Shown in pieces: positions 1-7,601 of a stretch of DNA of 18,283 nucleotides. The notes below the pieces were generated by a model that worked only from the letters and a program-made list of their open reading frames with translations, made no database searches and was not told the origin of the DNA. The position numbers and the translations under genes were made by a program. Origin of the DNA: Deltaproteobacteria bacterium (GTDB taxonomy: Bacteria; Myxococcota_A; UBA9042; DTJE01). Within the stretch, counting starts at the first letter, position 1. Each line of letters begins with the position of its first letter. The DNA lies in NCBI GenBank assembly GCA_013151875.1, contig JAADHL010000340.1, forward strand, positions 1-18,283. Reading direction: 5' to 3'.

Positions 1-1
1 C

Positions 2-661
2 GTCACAAAGCTCGACGATACAACCGATGGGCTTTCGCGGTATCTGTTCCTGGGCGGGACCAGCGACACCGGCAATCTGCTGGAGGTCTACACCCAGTCT
101 TCCAGACAGAAAGAGGGCGTAAGCGGCCCATTCGTGAACCTGGACGCCCCTGGTCTGGCGGGGCTCTATTTCAGTTCCCTGACGCCTCTGACTCCATTGA
201 CCCCAACCGCCCAGAAGAAATTCGTCGCGATTGGCGGGGTCACCTACGGAGGCGGGAAGTACACGGTGTCCGACAAGGCCTTCGTGCTGACCGTTGAGCC
301 CGGTGAGCAGCCCAAGGTGACGGTCAGCGCCATTGAAAACGCGGCCTGCGCGGGCCGGTTCTTCCACACGGCCAGCCCCACGTTCATTCCGGGCAAGGCG
401 GTTGTGCTTGGCGGATTCACGGATTACCAGGGGAACGCGGGCGGCCAGACGTGCATGTTCGGCATCAACGACGGAAAGGCGGGCTTTACCCAGCTGGCGG
501 CGGGTCAGGAACATTTCATTTCCAGGGCGGGTCACAGCACGCAGTTGCTGGACGACGACACGTTGCTCATCGCCGGCGGCATGATAAGCAAGGACACTCT
601 GAGTGGCGACAAGGCCGGGATGCTCGAAATCTACGCGCATCCGTGGATCGACCTTCGTTAG
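2..661 (+). CDS. Kelch-repeat-like beta-propeller protein, C-terminal part (5' truncated)
   Basis: The frame is open from base 2, so the gene begins before the window; 219 residues are visible, ending at TAG 659-661. At least four blade-like segments each carry a hydrophobic run followed by paired glycines: YLFLGGTSD, FVAIGGVTY, VVLGGFTD and TLLIAGG. Each is followed 15-25 residues later by an aromatic strand such as LLEVY or MLEIY. This is the Kelch/galactose-oxidase-type propeller signature. The segment HFISRAGHSTQLLDDDTLLIAGG is a typical Kelch blade core. No catalytic residues can be assigned. Such proteins are common in myxobacterial envelopes, usually as secreted or lipoprotein forms; the signal sequence would lie upstream and cannot be seen. 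The next gene starts 41 bases later on the same strand, so co-transcription is plausible. The family call is fairly secure; function is unknown. Confidence 0.75.
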   Translation, partial: VTKLDDTTDGLSRYLFLGGTSDTGNLLEVYTQSSRQKEGVSGPFVNLDAPGLAGLYFSSLTPLTPLTPTAQKKFVAIGGVTYGGGKYTVSDKAFVLTVEPGEQPKVTVSAIENAACAGRFFHTASPTFIPGKAVVLGGFTDYQGNAGGQTCMFGINDGKAGFTQLAAGQEHFISRAGHSTQLLDDDTLLIAGGMISKDTLSGDKAGMLEIYAHPWIDLR

Positions 662-702
662 AACCTTTTGGGGATTATTCACGGCAATCGATGGAGGATT
701 CG

Positions 703-2100
703 ATGATACCTTCCTTGAGCAGGAAGAGATGGTTCCCGGCGGTGGCGCTTTTTGCTGCCGTGACCTTCATTGGAACCGACTTTGGGTTGAGGATGGGCAT
801 TTATGCCCAGATCGCCTGGGCCCAGGGTGCGTCAAAGGGGCGTCTGGCCCTGTTCGTGGTGCCTCGCAGCCGCAGGGACTCGACCGATGCCCTGATCCTG
901 AAGGGCCTTCTGCGTTCCACCGCTGACAGGATGGCCGCAAGCGGAATTGAGCGGGCATTTACCTCGCCCGTCGCCGACCCGGACTCGCTGGCCGTTGTAG
1001 AGCAGCAGGTCGAGGCCGGCTTCAGCGCGATGAACGCGGGGAAGTGGGACCAGGCCCTCAAGGCCTATCTGGAGGCCGAGTTGAACCTGGCCAAGTGCCG
1101 CGGGATCGCCCCTCGCAAGACCGTAGCCCGCGTATACAAGGGGCTGGGCCTCGCCCTGGCAAACACCGGCAAGCCGGACTCGGCTGAAACGATGATCCAT
1201 CGTTCTCTGGTCGTATACCCCAATCAACAGGCCTCGGAATACGCCTACAACCTCGAGTCCCGAAAGCTGTTCACGAAGGTAAGTCGGGCCCTGCGCGATG
1301 CGCCGAACGGAAGCCTGAATATCAATGCCAGCGTGAACGCGGCCGAAATCTACGTCGATTACGAGTTCAGGGGGTTCAGTCCGGTGCGGGTTTCCGGCCT
1401 GCCCGCGGGCGAGCACCTGGTCACCGTTTTTGCGGACGGCAAGCGCCTGTATTCCGAGTTCGTGACCGTCAAGGGCGGGGCCGACGACACCGTGAAGCCC
1501 GTGTTGGGCGCCGCTGTGGGAGGCACGGAAATCTTGAACGCCGCGGCCGCGGTCGAGAAGGCGTTGCACAGGAAAAGGCAGGCATTGGATGCAAGTGCGG
1601 CCCTGGCAGCGGCAACCGGGGCGACGGATGTCGTCTTTCTGATGGTTTCCGGGGGAAAAGGCGGATTCGACCTGGAAGGTATTCACTGGAAGGACGGCAA
1701 AATAACGCCCTTGAAAAAGACATTGGCCCGTGACGCGACCTTGGTGCTTTCCGCCCAGGGCCTGCTGGCCGACGCGCTGGGGACGCAGACTCCCATGGAG
1801 GCCGAAATGGGTCCCTTGGAGGCCGCTCCCGTCGCCCTGCCTGCGGGAGGGGAGGGCGCTTTGAGCGCCGCCGGCGAGGGTGATGACCTCGTCATCGACC
1901 CCAACTCGCCGATTTTCAAGAACACGGGTGCCAAGGAAGAAGACACCGGCATCGTAGACAAGTGGTGGTTCTGGACCGCCATCGGCGCCGTGGTGGCCGT
2001 GGGACTGGGCGTTGGACTGGGTGTAGGGCTGTCTCAGGGCGGCGGCTCGGGTCCGGCCAACTCAGGCGATATCAGCATTACGCTGCACGGTGCTCAATAA
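703..2100 (+). CDS. Secreted TPR/PEGA-domain protein with C-terminal membrane anchor
   Basis: 465 residues from ATG 703, chosen because GGAGG (693-697) sits five bases upstream and the protein then starts with a good signal peptide (basic SRKR, hydrophobic stretch, cleavage probably at AWA-QG near residue 40). A longer open frame to 451 overlaps the previous gene and lacks these signals. Residues ~98-180 look like two or three TPR-type helix pairs (FSAMNAGKWDQALKAYLEAE; a second at LGLALANTGKPDSAETMIHR). Residues ~203-257 match a PEGA-type beta domain (GSLNINASVNAAEIYVDY, then GFSPVRVSGLPAGEHLVTV). Residues 420-445 are a glycine-rich transmembrane segment starting at KWWFWTAIGAVV, followed by a short tail. 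The architecture implies a periplasmic protein anchored at its C-terminus. PEGA/TPR proteins of this type are frequent in Myxococcota, often near Ser/Thr kinases, as here. Substrate or partner unknown. Confidence 0.82.
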   Translation: MIPSLSRKRWFPAVALFAAVTFIGTDFGLRMGIYAQIAWAQGASKGRLALFVVPRSRRDSTDALILKGLLRSTADRMAASGIERAFTSPVADPDSLAVVEQQVEAGFSAMNAGKWDQALKAYLEAELNLAKCRGIAPRKTVARVYKGLGLALANTGKPDSAETMIHRSLVVYPNQQASEYAYNLESRKLFTKVSRALRDAPNGSLNINASVNAAEIYVDYEFRGFSPVRVSGLPAGEHLVTVFADGKRLYSEFVTVKGGADDTVKPVLGAAVGGTEILNAAAAVEKALHRKRQALDASAALAAATGATDVVFLMVSGGKGGFDLEGIHWKDGKITPLKKTLARDATLVLSAQGLLADALGTQTPMEAEMGPLEAAPVALPAGGEGALSAAGEGDDLVIDPNSPIFKNTGAKEEDTGIVDKWWFWTAIGAVVAVGLGVGLGVGLSQGGGSGPANSGDISITLHGAQ

Positions 2101-2166
2101 CACTCGAATCCACGTCCGCATCGCGATTCAGCGAACGTCTTGCCGCCGCCGAACCCCTCCAGTTTA

Positions 2167-2823
2167 TTATTCAGGTATTTTGCTGTTGTCTTCCAGGAAT
2201 TTGGCGATCCCCTTGTCGGTCAGGGGGTGGTTGAAGAGCTTCAGCACAACGCTGAAGGGGATGGTGGCGATGTCCGCGCCGATCAGCGCGGACTCCAATA
2301 CGTGCATCGGATGCCGTATCGAGGCCACGATGATCTCCGTGTCGTAGTCGTAGTTGTCGTAGATCCTGACGATGTCCTCGATGATCTGCATGCCCCCGGT
2401 CGAGATGTCGTCCAGCCGTCCGATGAAGGGGCTCACGTAGGACGCCCCGGCCTTGGCCGCAAGCAGGGCCTGGGTGGCCGTGAACACCAGGGTCACGTTT
2501 GTGTTGATCCCTTCGTCGGCGCACCTGCGCACCGCGACCATTCCCTCTGGGGTCATGGGTATCTTGACGAATATCTTGTCGCGATGGTCCGGGTAATCAC
2601 CAACGAACCCGCGCGCCTCCTCCACCATTCCGTCCGCGTTCTCGCTGACGGCCTCCAGGCTGACAGGGCCCGGCACTATTTCCATGAGGTCCCTTATGAC
2701 GTCCTTGAAAGGGCGTCCGGTCCTGGCCACCAGAGAGGGATTCGTGGTGACTCCGTCGCAGAATCCCATTGAAACGGCCTTTTTGATCTCCTGAATATCC
2801 GCGCTGTCGATAAAGAACTTCAT
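2167..2823 (-). CDS. tal: Short transaldolase (FSA/TalC type)
   Basis: 218 residues, the usual length of the small transaldolase/fructose-6-phosphate aldolase subfamily. The start at 2823 is supported by GGAGG four bases upstream (complement of 2828-2832) and by the family's characteristic opening MKFFIDSADIQEIKKA; the longer open frame upstream is spurious. Visible hallmarks are Asp6 in FIDSAD, TTNPS at residues 26-30, the Schiff-base lysine K87 in FVKIPMT, and the barrel strands NTNVTLVF, YVSPFIGRLDD and ASIRH. Transaldolase moves a three-carbon dihydroxyacetone unit between sugar phosphates in the non-oxidative pentose phosphate pathway, in the cytoplasm; some members are instead F6P aldolases, and the sequence alone does not fully decide between them. 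It is a single-gene unit, convergent with the PEGA gene and divergent from the lipoprotein-kinase pair. Confidence 0.93.
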   Translation of the reverse strand: MKFFIDSADIQEIKKAVSMGFCDGVTTNPSLVARTGRPFKDVIRDLMEIVPGPVSLEAVSENADGMVEEARGFVGDYPDHRDKIFVKIPMTPEGMVAVRRCADEGINTNVTLVFTATQALLAAKAGASYVSPFIGRLDDISTGGMQIIEDIVRIYDNYDYDTEIIVASIRHPMHVLESALIGADIATIPFSVVLKLFNHPLTDKGIAKFLEDNSKIPE

Positions 2824-2850
2824 CCGACCTCCAAAATGAAACCCGGAGGG

Positions 2851-2879
2851 ATTGTAGAGGGGTTGTGAGTCCTTGACAA
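2851..2879 (-). promoter_or_regulatory. Predicted sigma-70 promoter for the transaldolase gene
   Basis: Read on the minus strand: -35 TTGTCA (complement of 2874-2879), 17-base spacer, -10 TACAAT (complement of 2851-2856). Both hexamers match consensus at 5 of 6 positions. The start codon is about 28 bases beyond the -10, leaving room for the GGAGG site. Its -35 overlaps that of the opposing promoter at 2873-2901. Confidence 0.65.
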
Positions 2880-2901
2880 TGGGGTGCCCTGAAACGAGAA
2901 T
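2873..2901 (+). promoter_or_regulatory. Predicted promoter for the lipoprotein-kinase pair
   Basis: A perfect -35 TTGACA (2873-2878) is followed after 17 bases by GAGAAT (2896-2901), a 4/6 match to TATAAT. The inferred transcription start falls at or next to the ATG at 2908, so the first gene may be leaderless or nearly so; no Shine-Dalgarno is seen before it, which fits. The weak -10 makes this a moderate call. Confidence 0.45.
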
Positions 2902-2907
2902 CATCCA

Positions 2908-3168
2908 ATGATGAGGCCCCTTATCCCGGCAGCTCTGACGGCGTGCATTCTGGCGTGCATTCTGATCCTGGGATGCGATTCCTGCGTCCCTCCCTGCGGC
3001 AGACTCGCCGACCGGACGTGCGCCGCGCAGGGGAACGGATCCGAAAACTGCATCGAGATACGCAGGCGTGCGGAGCTGGCGACCGACGAGGACCAGAGAT
3101 ATTGCACAGAGGCAATGGCGATTATCGACCACAGGCGGGAAGCGAAAAATGAACCGGACGGAAGATGA
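2908..3168 (+). CDS. Small cysteine-containing lipoprotein
   Basis: 86 residues. A hydrophobic N-terminus (residues 5-21) ends in a lipobox, ILGC, with C23 as the predicted lipidated cysteine, so the protein should be exported and membrane-anchored. The mature part of about 64 residues holds five more cysteines (C26, C30, C38, C48, C66) and a charged C-terminal helix-like segment around IRRRAELATDEDQRY. I do not recognise a family. The start is either ATG 2908 or ATG 2911; there is no clear ribosome-binding site. The stop codon overlaps the next start (ATGA at 3165-3168), so its translation is probably coupled to that of the kinase. Reality is supported by the signal, the lipobox and the coupling. 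An alternative is that the first ATG of the kinase is really 3171 and the overlap is incidental. Confidence 0.62.
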   Translation: MMRPLIPAALTACILACILILGCDSCVPPCGRLADRTCAAQGNGSENCIEIRRRAELATDEDQRYCTEAMAIIDHRREAKNEPDGR

Positions 3169-5378
3169 CAATGGCGGATAACGAGTCCGTATCCAGGCTG
3201 AAACCGAGGAAGTTCGGCAAGTATCTGCTGCTTGAAAAGATAGGCTCGGGCGGAATGGCCGAGATCTTCAAGGCCGTAGTGCAGGGCGCGGAAGAATTCC
3301 AGAAGGTCCTGGTGGTCAAGCGGATCCTGCTGCCCTATTCCAAGGACCCCAATTTTGTGGACATGTTCGTTGCCGAGGCAAAGATAACGGCGCCGCTTCA
3401 GCATGCCAATCTGGTGTCGATACATGAATTCGACGAGGTCGACGGGCAATACTACATCTCGATGGAGTACGTCCACGGTCGCGATCTGCAAAAGGTGATG
3501 GCGCGCGCCAACAAGATGGGCCAGCACATACCCCAGGCCATTGCCCTGTTCATTGCGGGCGAGGTCTGCAAGGCGCTGAGGTACGCCTACAATTCGAAGG
3601 ATCCGTACGGCCGACCCATGAACATCATCCACCGCGACGTGTCGCCCAGCAACGTCCTGATCTCTTATGACGGGGACGTCAAGGTCACGGATTTCGGTGT
3701 CGCCAAGGCGGCAACCTCAGGGGAGGCCGGCAGCGGCATGCTCAAGGGCAAACTCGGCTATATGTCGCCCGAGCAGGTCCTGGGCCGCGAGCTGGATCAT
3801 CGTTCCGACCTGTTTTCCCTGGGCATCATCCTGTTCGAATGTCTGACCCTGAAGCGTCTTTTCCTGGGACGGACCGACCTGCAGACCCTGATAAACGTGC
3901 GGGACGCGGACCTTGAACGCAGGTTGACGCGTCACCCGGAGATCGAGGAACCCATAGCCGACATACTCAGAAAGGCCCTCGAGAAGGACCCCGCAAAGCG
4001 TTACGCGAACGCCACCGACATGCTGGCGGATATCGAGGATCAGCTTTACGAAACGGGCAAGAGGGTGGGGTCGGACATGCTGTCGGCCCTGATGCGCGAG
4101 ATCTTTTCTGAAGAGGCCGAGTCGGACATTCTGCCCCTGAATGTCGAGGAGTTGTCCGAGGTGCGAGCGGCCTGGGGCGCCTCGTCCCTGGAACCGAAGT
4201 CCGGCAGGACGACCGGCCGCAAGAGAAAGGGCAAGAAAAAGACCGATCCCAAGAAAAAGGCCCGCAAGGCGAGTGGCGGAAAGGCGAAGATCACCGACAG
4301 GATGCCTCTGGCGGAGGTGAAGGCAGGGACCGATAAGGAAACCGACGGCGGCGAAGTGATTGAGGGGGACGAAAAGGCCGAAAAAGTTGAAATCCCGGTC
4401 GACGAGGCCTCCAGACCCGCGGTCCGGACCAGGACGACCAGGATATCGCCGCAGAAGTCCATGTTCCAGTTGAAGGATTCGGAAGGCAACATCTTTGGTC
4501 CCGTTTCGTTCGACAACCTGCTGAGTCTGATCAAGAGCCGGGCGGTCAGCGAGGATGAGCAATGCTCGGTCAACGACGGCCCGTGGATTCGCGTCAAGGA
4601 GGTGGCCGCCCTCCAGGAGCACCTGGAGAACCGGGACAATGAGTACAGCGGCATGGGGCTGCTGTTCGAGGGCACTATAGAGAGGCAGAAACTCCTGCAC
4701 ACCGTTTATGATCTCTGTCGCAACAAGCGGTTGACAGGCGCCCTGCTGTTTAGAAAGGGGTCCAGCCAGAAAGAGGTGTTTTTCAGGGATGGGCGGCCCA
4801 GGCTGATTTTTTCGAATCTCAGACACGAGCTGCTGGGCGAGTTTCTGGTGCAGCGCAACCTGATTACCCGCGAGCAGGTCAACAAGGCTCTGATGGAGGG
4901 GAAGGACGTCGGGTTCAGGCTGGGCGACTCGATAGTGGCTCAAGGCATGGTTCCCGCCCATGTGCTGGCCCAACTGCAACTCGAGCAGTTTACCCAGAGA
5001 TTCGTGGAGATCTTCAAGTGGCAACGTGGGTGGTTCGGCGTGTTCGAGAAGACGGAACCGCCTTTCAACGCCGTCACGTACGACATAGACCCGTTGCCGC
5101 AACTGGCCGAGGCCGCAAGGTCCATATACACGGCGGACGAGATCAGGTCTTATCTTGCCCCATATTCCAGGATGAAACTGGTCAGGCTCGAGAATTCCAG
5201 GACCGCGGTTTCAGAGTTGCGTCTTCATCCCAAAGAGATGCGGGTGGTAAACCTCATTGAATCACATCCGGTACCGGCCGACCTTGTGGGCGCCGTGCCC
5301 GGCAACGGTGAGGAACTGACTTTGAGGGTGATATTTCTGTTGACCCAGACCGAAATCTACAATTTCAAGACCGTTTGA
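3165..5378 (+). CDS. Soluble Ser/Thr protein kinase with GYF_2-like and DUF4388-like domains
   Basis: 737 residues. Residues ~17-295 are a Hanks-type kinase: glycine loop IGSGGMAE (26-33), catalytic lysine K52 in VVKRI, E71, HRD at 156-158 with N163, DFG at 176-178, and SPE at 201-203. All key residues are present, so it should be active. Residues ~345-377 are a Lys/Arg-rich linker. Residues ~433-485 resemble GYF_2 (FQLKDSEGNIFGPVSFDNL, then WIRV). Residues ~500-630 resemble DUF4388 (FEGTIERQKLLHTVYDLC, TGALLFRKG, VFFRDGRP), followed by a winged-helix-like tail. There is no transmembrane segment, unlike PknB, so it acts in the cytoplasm. DUF4388 and GYF_2 modules are typical of myxobacterial signalling proteins. 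ATG 3171 is an alternative start, with GGAAG six bases upstream. It overlaps the lipoprotein gene by four bases and converges on the 5421-6188 gene. Substrates unknown. Confidence 0.93.
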   Translation: MTMADNESVSRLKPRKFGKYLLLEKIGSGGMAEIFKAVVQGAEEFQKVLVVKRILLPYSKDPNFVDMFVAEAKITAPLQHANLVSIHEFDEVDGQYYISMEYVHGRDLQKVMARANKMGQHIPQAIALFIAGEVCKALRYAYNSKDPYGRPMNIIHRDVSPSNVLISYDGDVKVTDFGVAKAATSGEAGSGMLKGKLGYMSPEQVLGRELDHRSDLFSLGIILFECLTLKRLFLGRTDLQTLINVRDADLERRLTRHPEIEEPIADILRKALEKDPAKRYANATDMLADIEDQLYETGKRVGSDMLSALMREIFSEEAESDILPLNVEELSEVRAAWGASSLEPKSGRTTGRKRKGKKKTDPKKKARKASGGKAKITDRMPLAEVKAGTDKETDGGEVIEGDEKAEKVEIPVDEASRPAVRTRTTRISPQKSMFQLKDSEGNIFGPVSFDNLLSLIKSRAVSEDEQCSVNDGPWIRVKEVAALQEHLENRDNEYSGMGLLFEGTIERQKLLHTVYDLCRNKRLTGALLFRKGSSQKEVFFRDGRPRLIFSNLRHELLGEFLVQRNLITREQVNKALMEGKDVGFRLGDSIVAQGMVPAHVLAQLQLEQFTQRFVEIFKWQRGWFGVFEKTEPPFNAVTYDIDPLPQLAEAARSIYTADEIRSYLAPYSRMKLVRLENSRTAVSELRLHPKEMRVVNLIESHPVPADLVGAVPGNGEELTLRVIFLLTQTEIYNFKTV

Positions 5379-5420
5379 CTTCGTCTATCGGGCCGTTGTG
5401 CGGTGGCGGCACCGGATCAC

Positions 5421-6188
5421 TCATGCCAATTCGATGAAACCGGAGCGGGCCAGGTGGGCCACTGAAGAGAGCGTGCGCAAGGCGTCCATTTTGGATTGGC
5501 TCAGGATTTCATTGATGGTTCTGGTGCCGTCCACCAAGCCCAGGATATCCTTGATCATGGAAGGGACAGGGGTCGGGATCTTCACCGGTTCGCCGTTGTT
5601 GAGGGCTATCGGCACCCTGTCCAGCGAACCGAAATGTTCCTGATAGAGCTTTACCAGCGCATCCCCGTTCTTGTTCAGAAAAGTATCCAGTTCTTCGGCA
5701 TTGGGGTTCAGCATGATGAGTCTTTCCATGGAAGTCATGGCGCCGGGCTGGTCCCCAAGGTCGAAAAGCGCAAGTATGTCTTCGTACAGCAAGCGTTCGG
5801 AATCGTTCCAGTGCTCCCTGCCGGTCGCCTCTTCGACGACCGCGTCGACATCGACCGCCTCTTCGACCTCATCGGCCCTGGCGACCACGGAAGCGGGGAT
5901 GGCCATTGTCTTTTTCTGGTGGAACTCCAACTCGGGTAGTGATTCGGTGGCGTGTGACGGCCCGGATACGTCGTGTATCAGTTCATTTGTTCTTTCCCTG
6001 AACGTAGCCACGCATTCCAGCAAGGCCCGGGCCAGGGGGTTTTCCGTTGGAGTGAAGCCCTCGAGGGCCGCCACGATCTTTTCCCGCTGTTCCGCCAGTT
6101 CGGCCGGCGAATCGGGCAGGGCGGCAAGCAGGGGCCCAAGGTCATCAGGCACCTTTGAAGCGGCCTTTTTTTCAGCCCTAGCCGACAT
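5421..6188 (-). CDS. Uncharacterised protein with winged-helix-like C-terminal module
   Basis: 255 residues from ATG 6188; ATG 6197 and GTG 6215 are in-frame alternatives, and none has a clear Shine-Dalgarno. The N-terminal ~75 residues are helical and Ala/Leu-rich. An acidic linker lies at ~105-125 (ADEVEEAVDVDAVVEEA). A TPR-like helix pair lies at ~132-172 (LLYEDILALFDLGDQPGAM, then SMERLIMLNPNAEEL). The C-terminal part (~180-255) carries a pattern I recognise from myxobacterial regulators: YQEHFGSLDRVP, then ILGLVDGTRTINEILSQSKM, DALRTL and ARSGFIEL. This resembles a winged-helix or DUF4388-associated tail; no DNA-binding role is shown. There is no signal peptide or membrane segment. It follows hslU on the same strand (93-base gap) and converges on the kinase gene, whose own tail is similar in layout. 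Function unknown. Confidence 0.72.
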   Translation of the reverse strand: MSARAEKKAASKVPDDLGPLLAALPDSPAELAEQREKIVAALEGFTPTENPLARALLECVATFRERTNELIHDVSGPSHATESLPELEFHQKKTMAIPASVVARADEVEEAVDVDAVVEEATGREHWNDSERLLYEDILALFDLGDQPGAMTSMERLIMLNPNAEELDTFLNKNGDALVKLYQEHFGSLDRVPIALNNGEPVKIPTPVPSMIKDILGLVDGTRTINEILSQSKMDALRTLSSVAHLARSGFIELA

Positions 6189-6253
6189 GGGTCGCATTCT
6201 AGCATGACACCGCACAAAGGCGGAAGGAGAGGGATACCGGAGCCGGGCATCCC

Positions 6254-6281
6254 AAAAAAACGATCTCGGGAAGAAACCGAT
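6254..6281 (-). terminator. Possible weak intrinsic terminator after hslU
   Basis: Just past the hslU stop, on the minus strand, a short imperfect hairpin (TCGG / CCGA around a TTTCTT-type loop, with a small bulge beyond) runs into seven T residues (complement of 6254-6260). The stem is weak, so it could attenuate rather than end transcription into the downstream gene. Confidence 0.35.
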
Positions 6282-7601
6282 CTACAGAATGTACTTGCTC
6301 AGGTCGTCGTCCTTGAGGATGTCGCCCAATCTTTCGCGGACATAGTCCGCCGTGACGGGTATGGACTGGCCCGAGCAGTCGGGGGCGTGGAACGACAGGT
6401 CTTCGAGGACCTTTTCCATCACGGTCTGGAGGCGTCGCGCCCCGATGTTTTCGAACTTGCCGTTGAGCTCCGCGGCCACTGATGCGATCGTGTCGATGCC
6501 GTCGCTTGCAAAGGTCAGTTCCACGTTTTCGGTGGCGAGCAGGGCCTGGTACTGTTTAACCAGCGAGTTTTCGGGTTCCTCCAGTATCCTCCGCAGGTCG
6601 TCGCGGCTCAGGTCGGACAGTTCCACGCGGATGGGAAAACGCCCCTGCAGTTCAGGAATCAGGTCCGAAACCTGGCTGACGTGAAAGGCGCCCGCGCCGA
6701 TGAACAGGATATGGTCGGTCCGCACGACGCCGTACTTGGTGGTGACCTGCGTGCCCTCGATGATGGGCAGGAGGTCCCTCTGTACGCCCTCGCGGGATAC
6801 CTCGGGTCCATGGCCGCCCTCGCGCCCCGCTACCTTGTCCATTTCGTCTATGAAGATGATCCCGCCGCTCTCGGCACGCTCGAGGGCGAGCCGGTTGATC
6901 GTGTCCGGGTCGAGGAGGCGCTCTCTCTCTTCGGCCTCGTAGGCCGCGAGGGCCTCGGCCACGGTCACCTCGCTTTGTCTGGTCTTTTTGGGGAAGGCGC
7001 TGCCCAGCATGTCCTGGATCCTGAATCCCACTTCCTCCATGCCCGCGTTGGAGAACACCGACATCATGGGCAGCGAACTGTCCGCCACCTCGATGCGGAT
7101 GTGCCGCTCGGACAGCTCCCCGGCGGCCAGGGAATGAACGATCATCTCCCTCATTTCAGGGTTGAGGTCGGCCTCCTGCGTGACCAGGGCCTCGGCCACG
7201 CGTTCCTCGGCCCTCTTGCGCGCCTTGGCGGAAATTTTTTGGGATTCTTCGGACTTGATCATGTTGACGGACGTCTCTACGAGGTCGCGGACCATGCTTT
7301 CGACGTCGCGTCCCATGTACCCGACCTCGGTGTATTTGGACGCTTCGACCTTTACGAACGGGGCCCTGGCGAGATTCGACAGGCGTCTGGCGATCTCGGT
7401 TTTTCCGACCCCCGTAGGCCCGATCATCAGGATGTTTTTTGGGGTGATCTCGTCTTTCAGGGGACCTTCCACCTGAAGCCTGCGCCAGCGGTTCCTCAGG
7501 GCAATGGCCACCATGCGTTTCGCCGCGTCCTGCCCCACGATATACCTGTCCAATTCCGACTGGACCTCCCGGGGCGTCAGAGTGCAACCATCACTGTTCA
7601 T
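6282..7601 (-). CDS. hslU: HslU, ATPase subunit of the HslUV protease
   Basis: 439 residues, standard for HslU (ClpY). It is an AAA+ unfoldase that recognises, unfolds and threads proteins into the HslV peptidase in the cytoplasm. Visible features are the N-terminal LTPREVQSELDRYIVGQDAAKR, Walker A GPTGVGKT (61-68), Walker B IIFIDEMD (248-255), the intermediate domain between (~105-240), the sensor region around LQGRFPIRVEL, and the C-terminal DDDLSKYIL that docks into HslV. The central pore motif, usually GYVG, reads GYMG here (94-97). The start overlaps the hslV stop by ATGA (7598-7601), with GGAGG (complement of 7609-7613) seven bases upstream, so the two are translationally coupled. Residues needed for ATP hydrolysis and HslV activation look intact. 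Confidence 0.97.
   Translation of the reverse strand: MNSDGCTLTPREVQSELDRYIVGQDAAKRMVAIALRNRWRRLQVEGPLKDEITPKNILMIGPTGVGKTEIARRLSNLARAPFVKVEASKYTEVGYMGRDVESMVRDLVETSVNMIKSEESQKISAKARKRAEERVAEALVTQEADLNPEMREMIVHSLAAGELSERHIRIEVADSSLPMMSVFSNAGMEEVGFRIQDMLGSAFPKKTRQSEVTVAEALAAYEAEERERLLDPDTINRLALERAESGGIIFIDEMDKVAGREGGHGPEVSREGVQRDLLPIIEGTQVTTKYGVVRTDHILFIGAGAFHVSQVSDLIPELQGRFPIRVELSDLSRDDLRRILEEPENSLVKQYQALLATENVELTFASDGIDTIASVAAELNGKFENIGARRLQTVMEKVLEDLSFHAPDCSGQSIPVTADYVRERLGDILKDDDLSKYIL

Noticed and set aside
451..702. N-terminal extension of the PEGA protein gene
   Set aside because: It overlaps the Kelch gene in another frame; ATG 703 has a ribosome-binding site and begins a signal peptide.
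2824..3171. N-terminal extension of the transaldolase frame
   Set aside because: The family's conserved N-terminus starts exactly at 2823 behind GGAGG; the extension runs through the promoters and the lipoprotein gene.
3717..5102. 461-codon frame opposite the kinase
   Set aside because: Antisense to intact kinase, GYF_2-like and DUF4388-like coding sequence; Gln/Leu-rich shadow with no motifs.
5379..5420. Bidirectional terminator between the convergent kinase and 255-aa genes
   Set aside because: Only weak, interrupted complementarity and no T tract on either strand.
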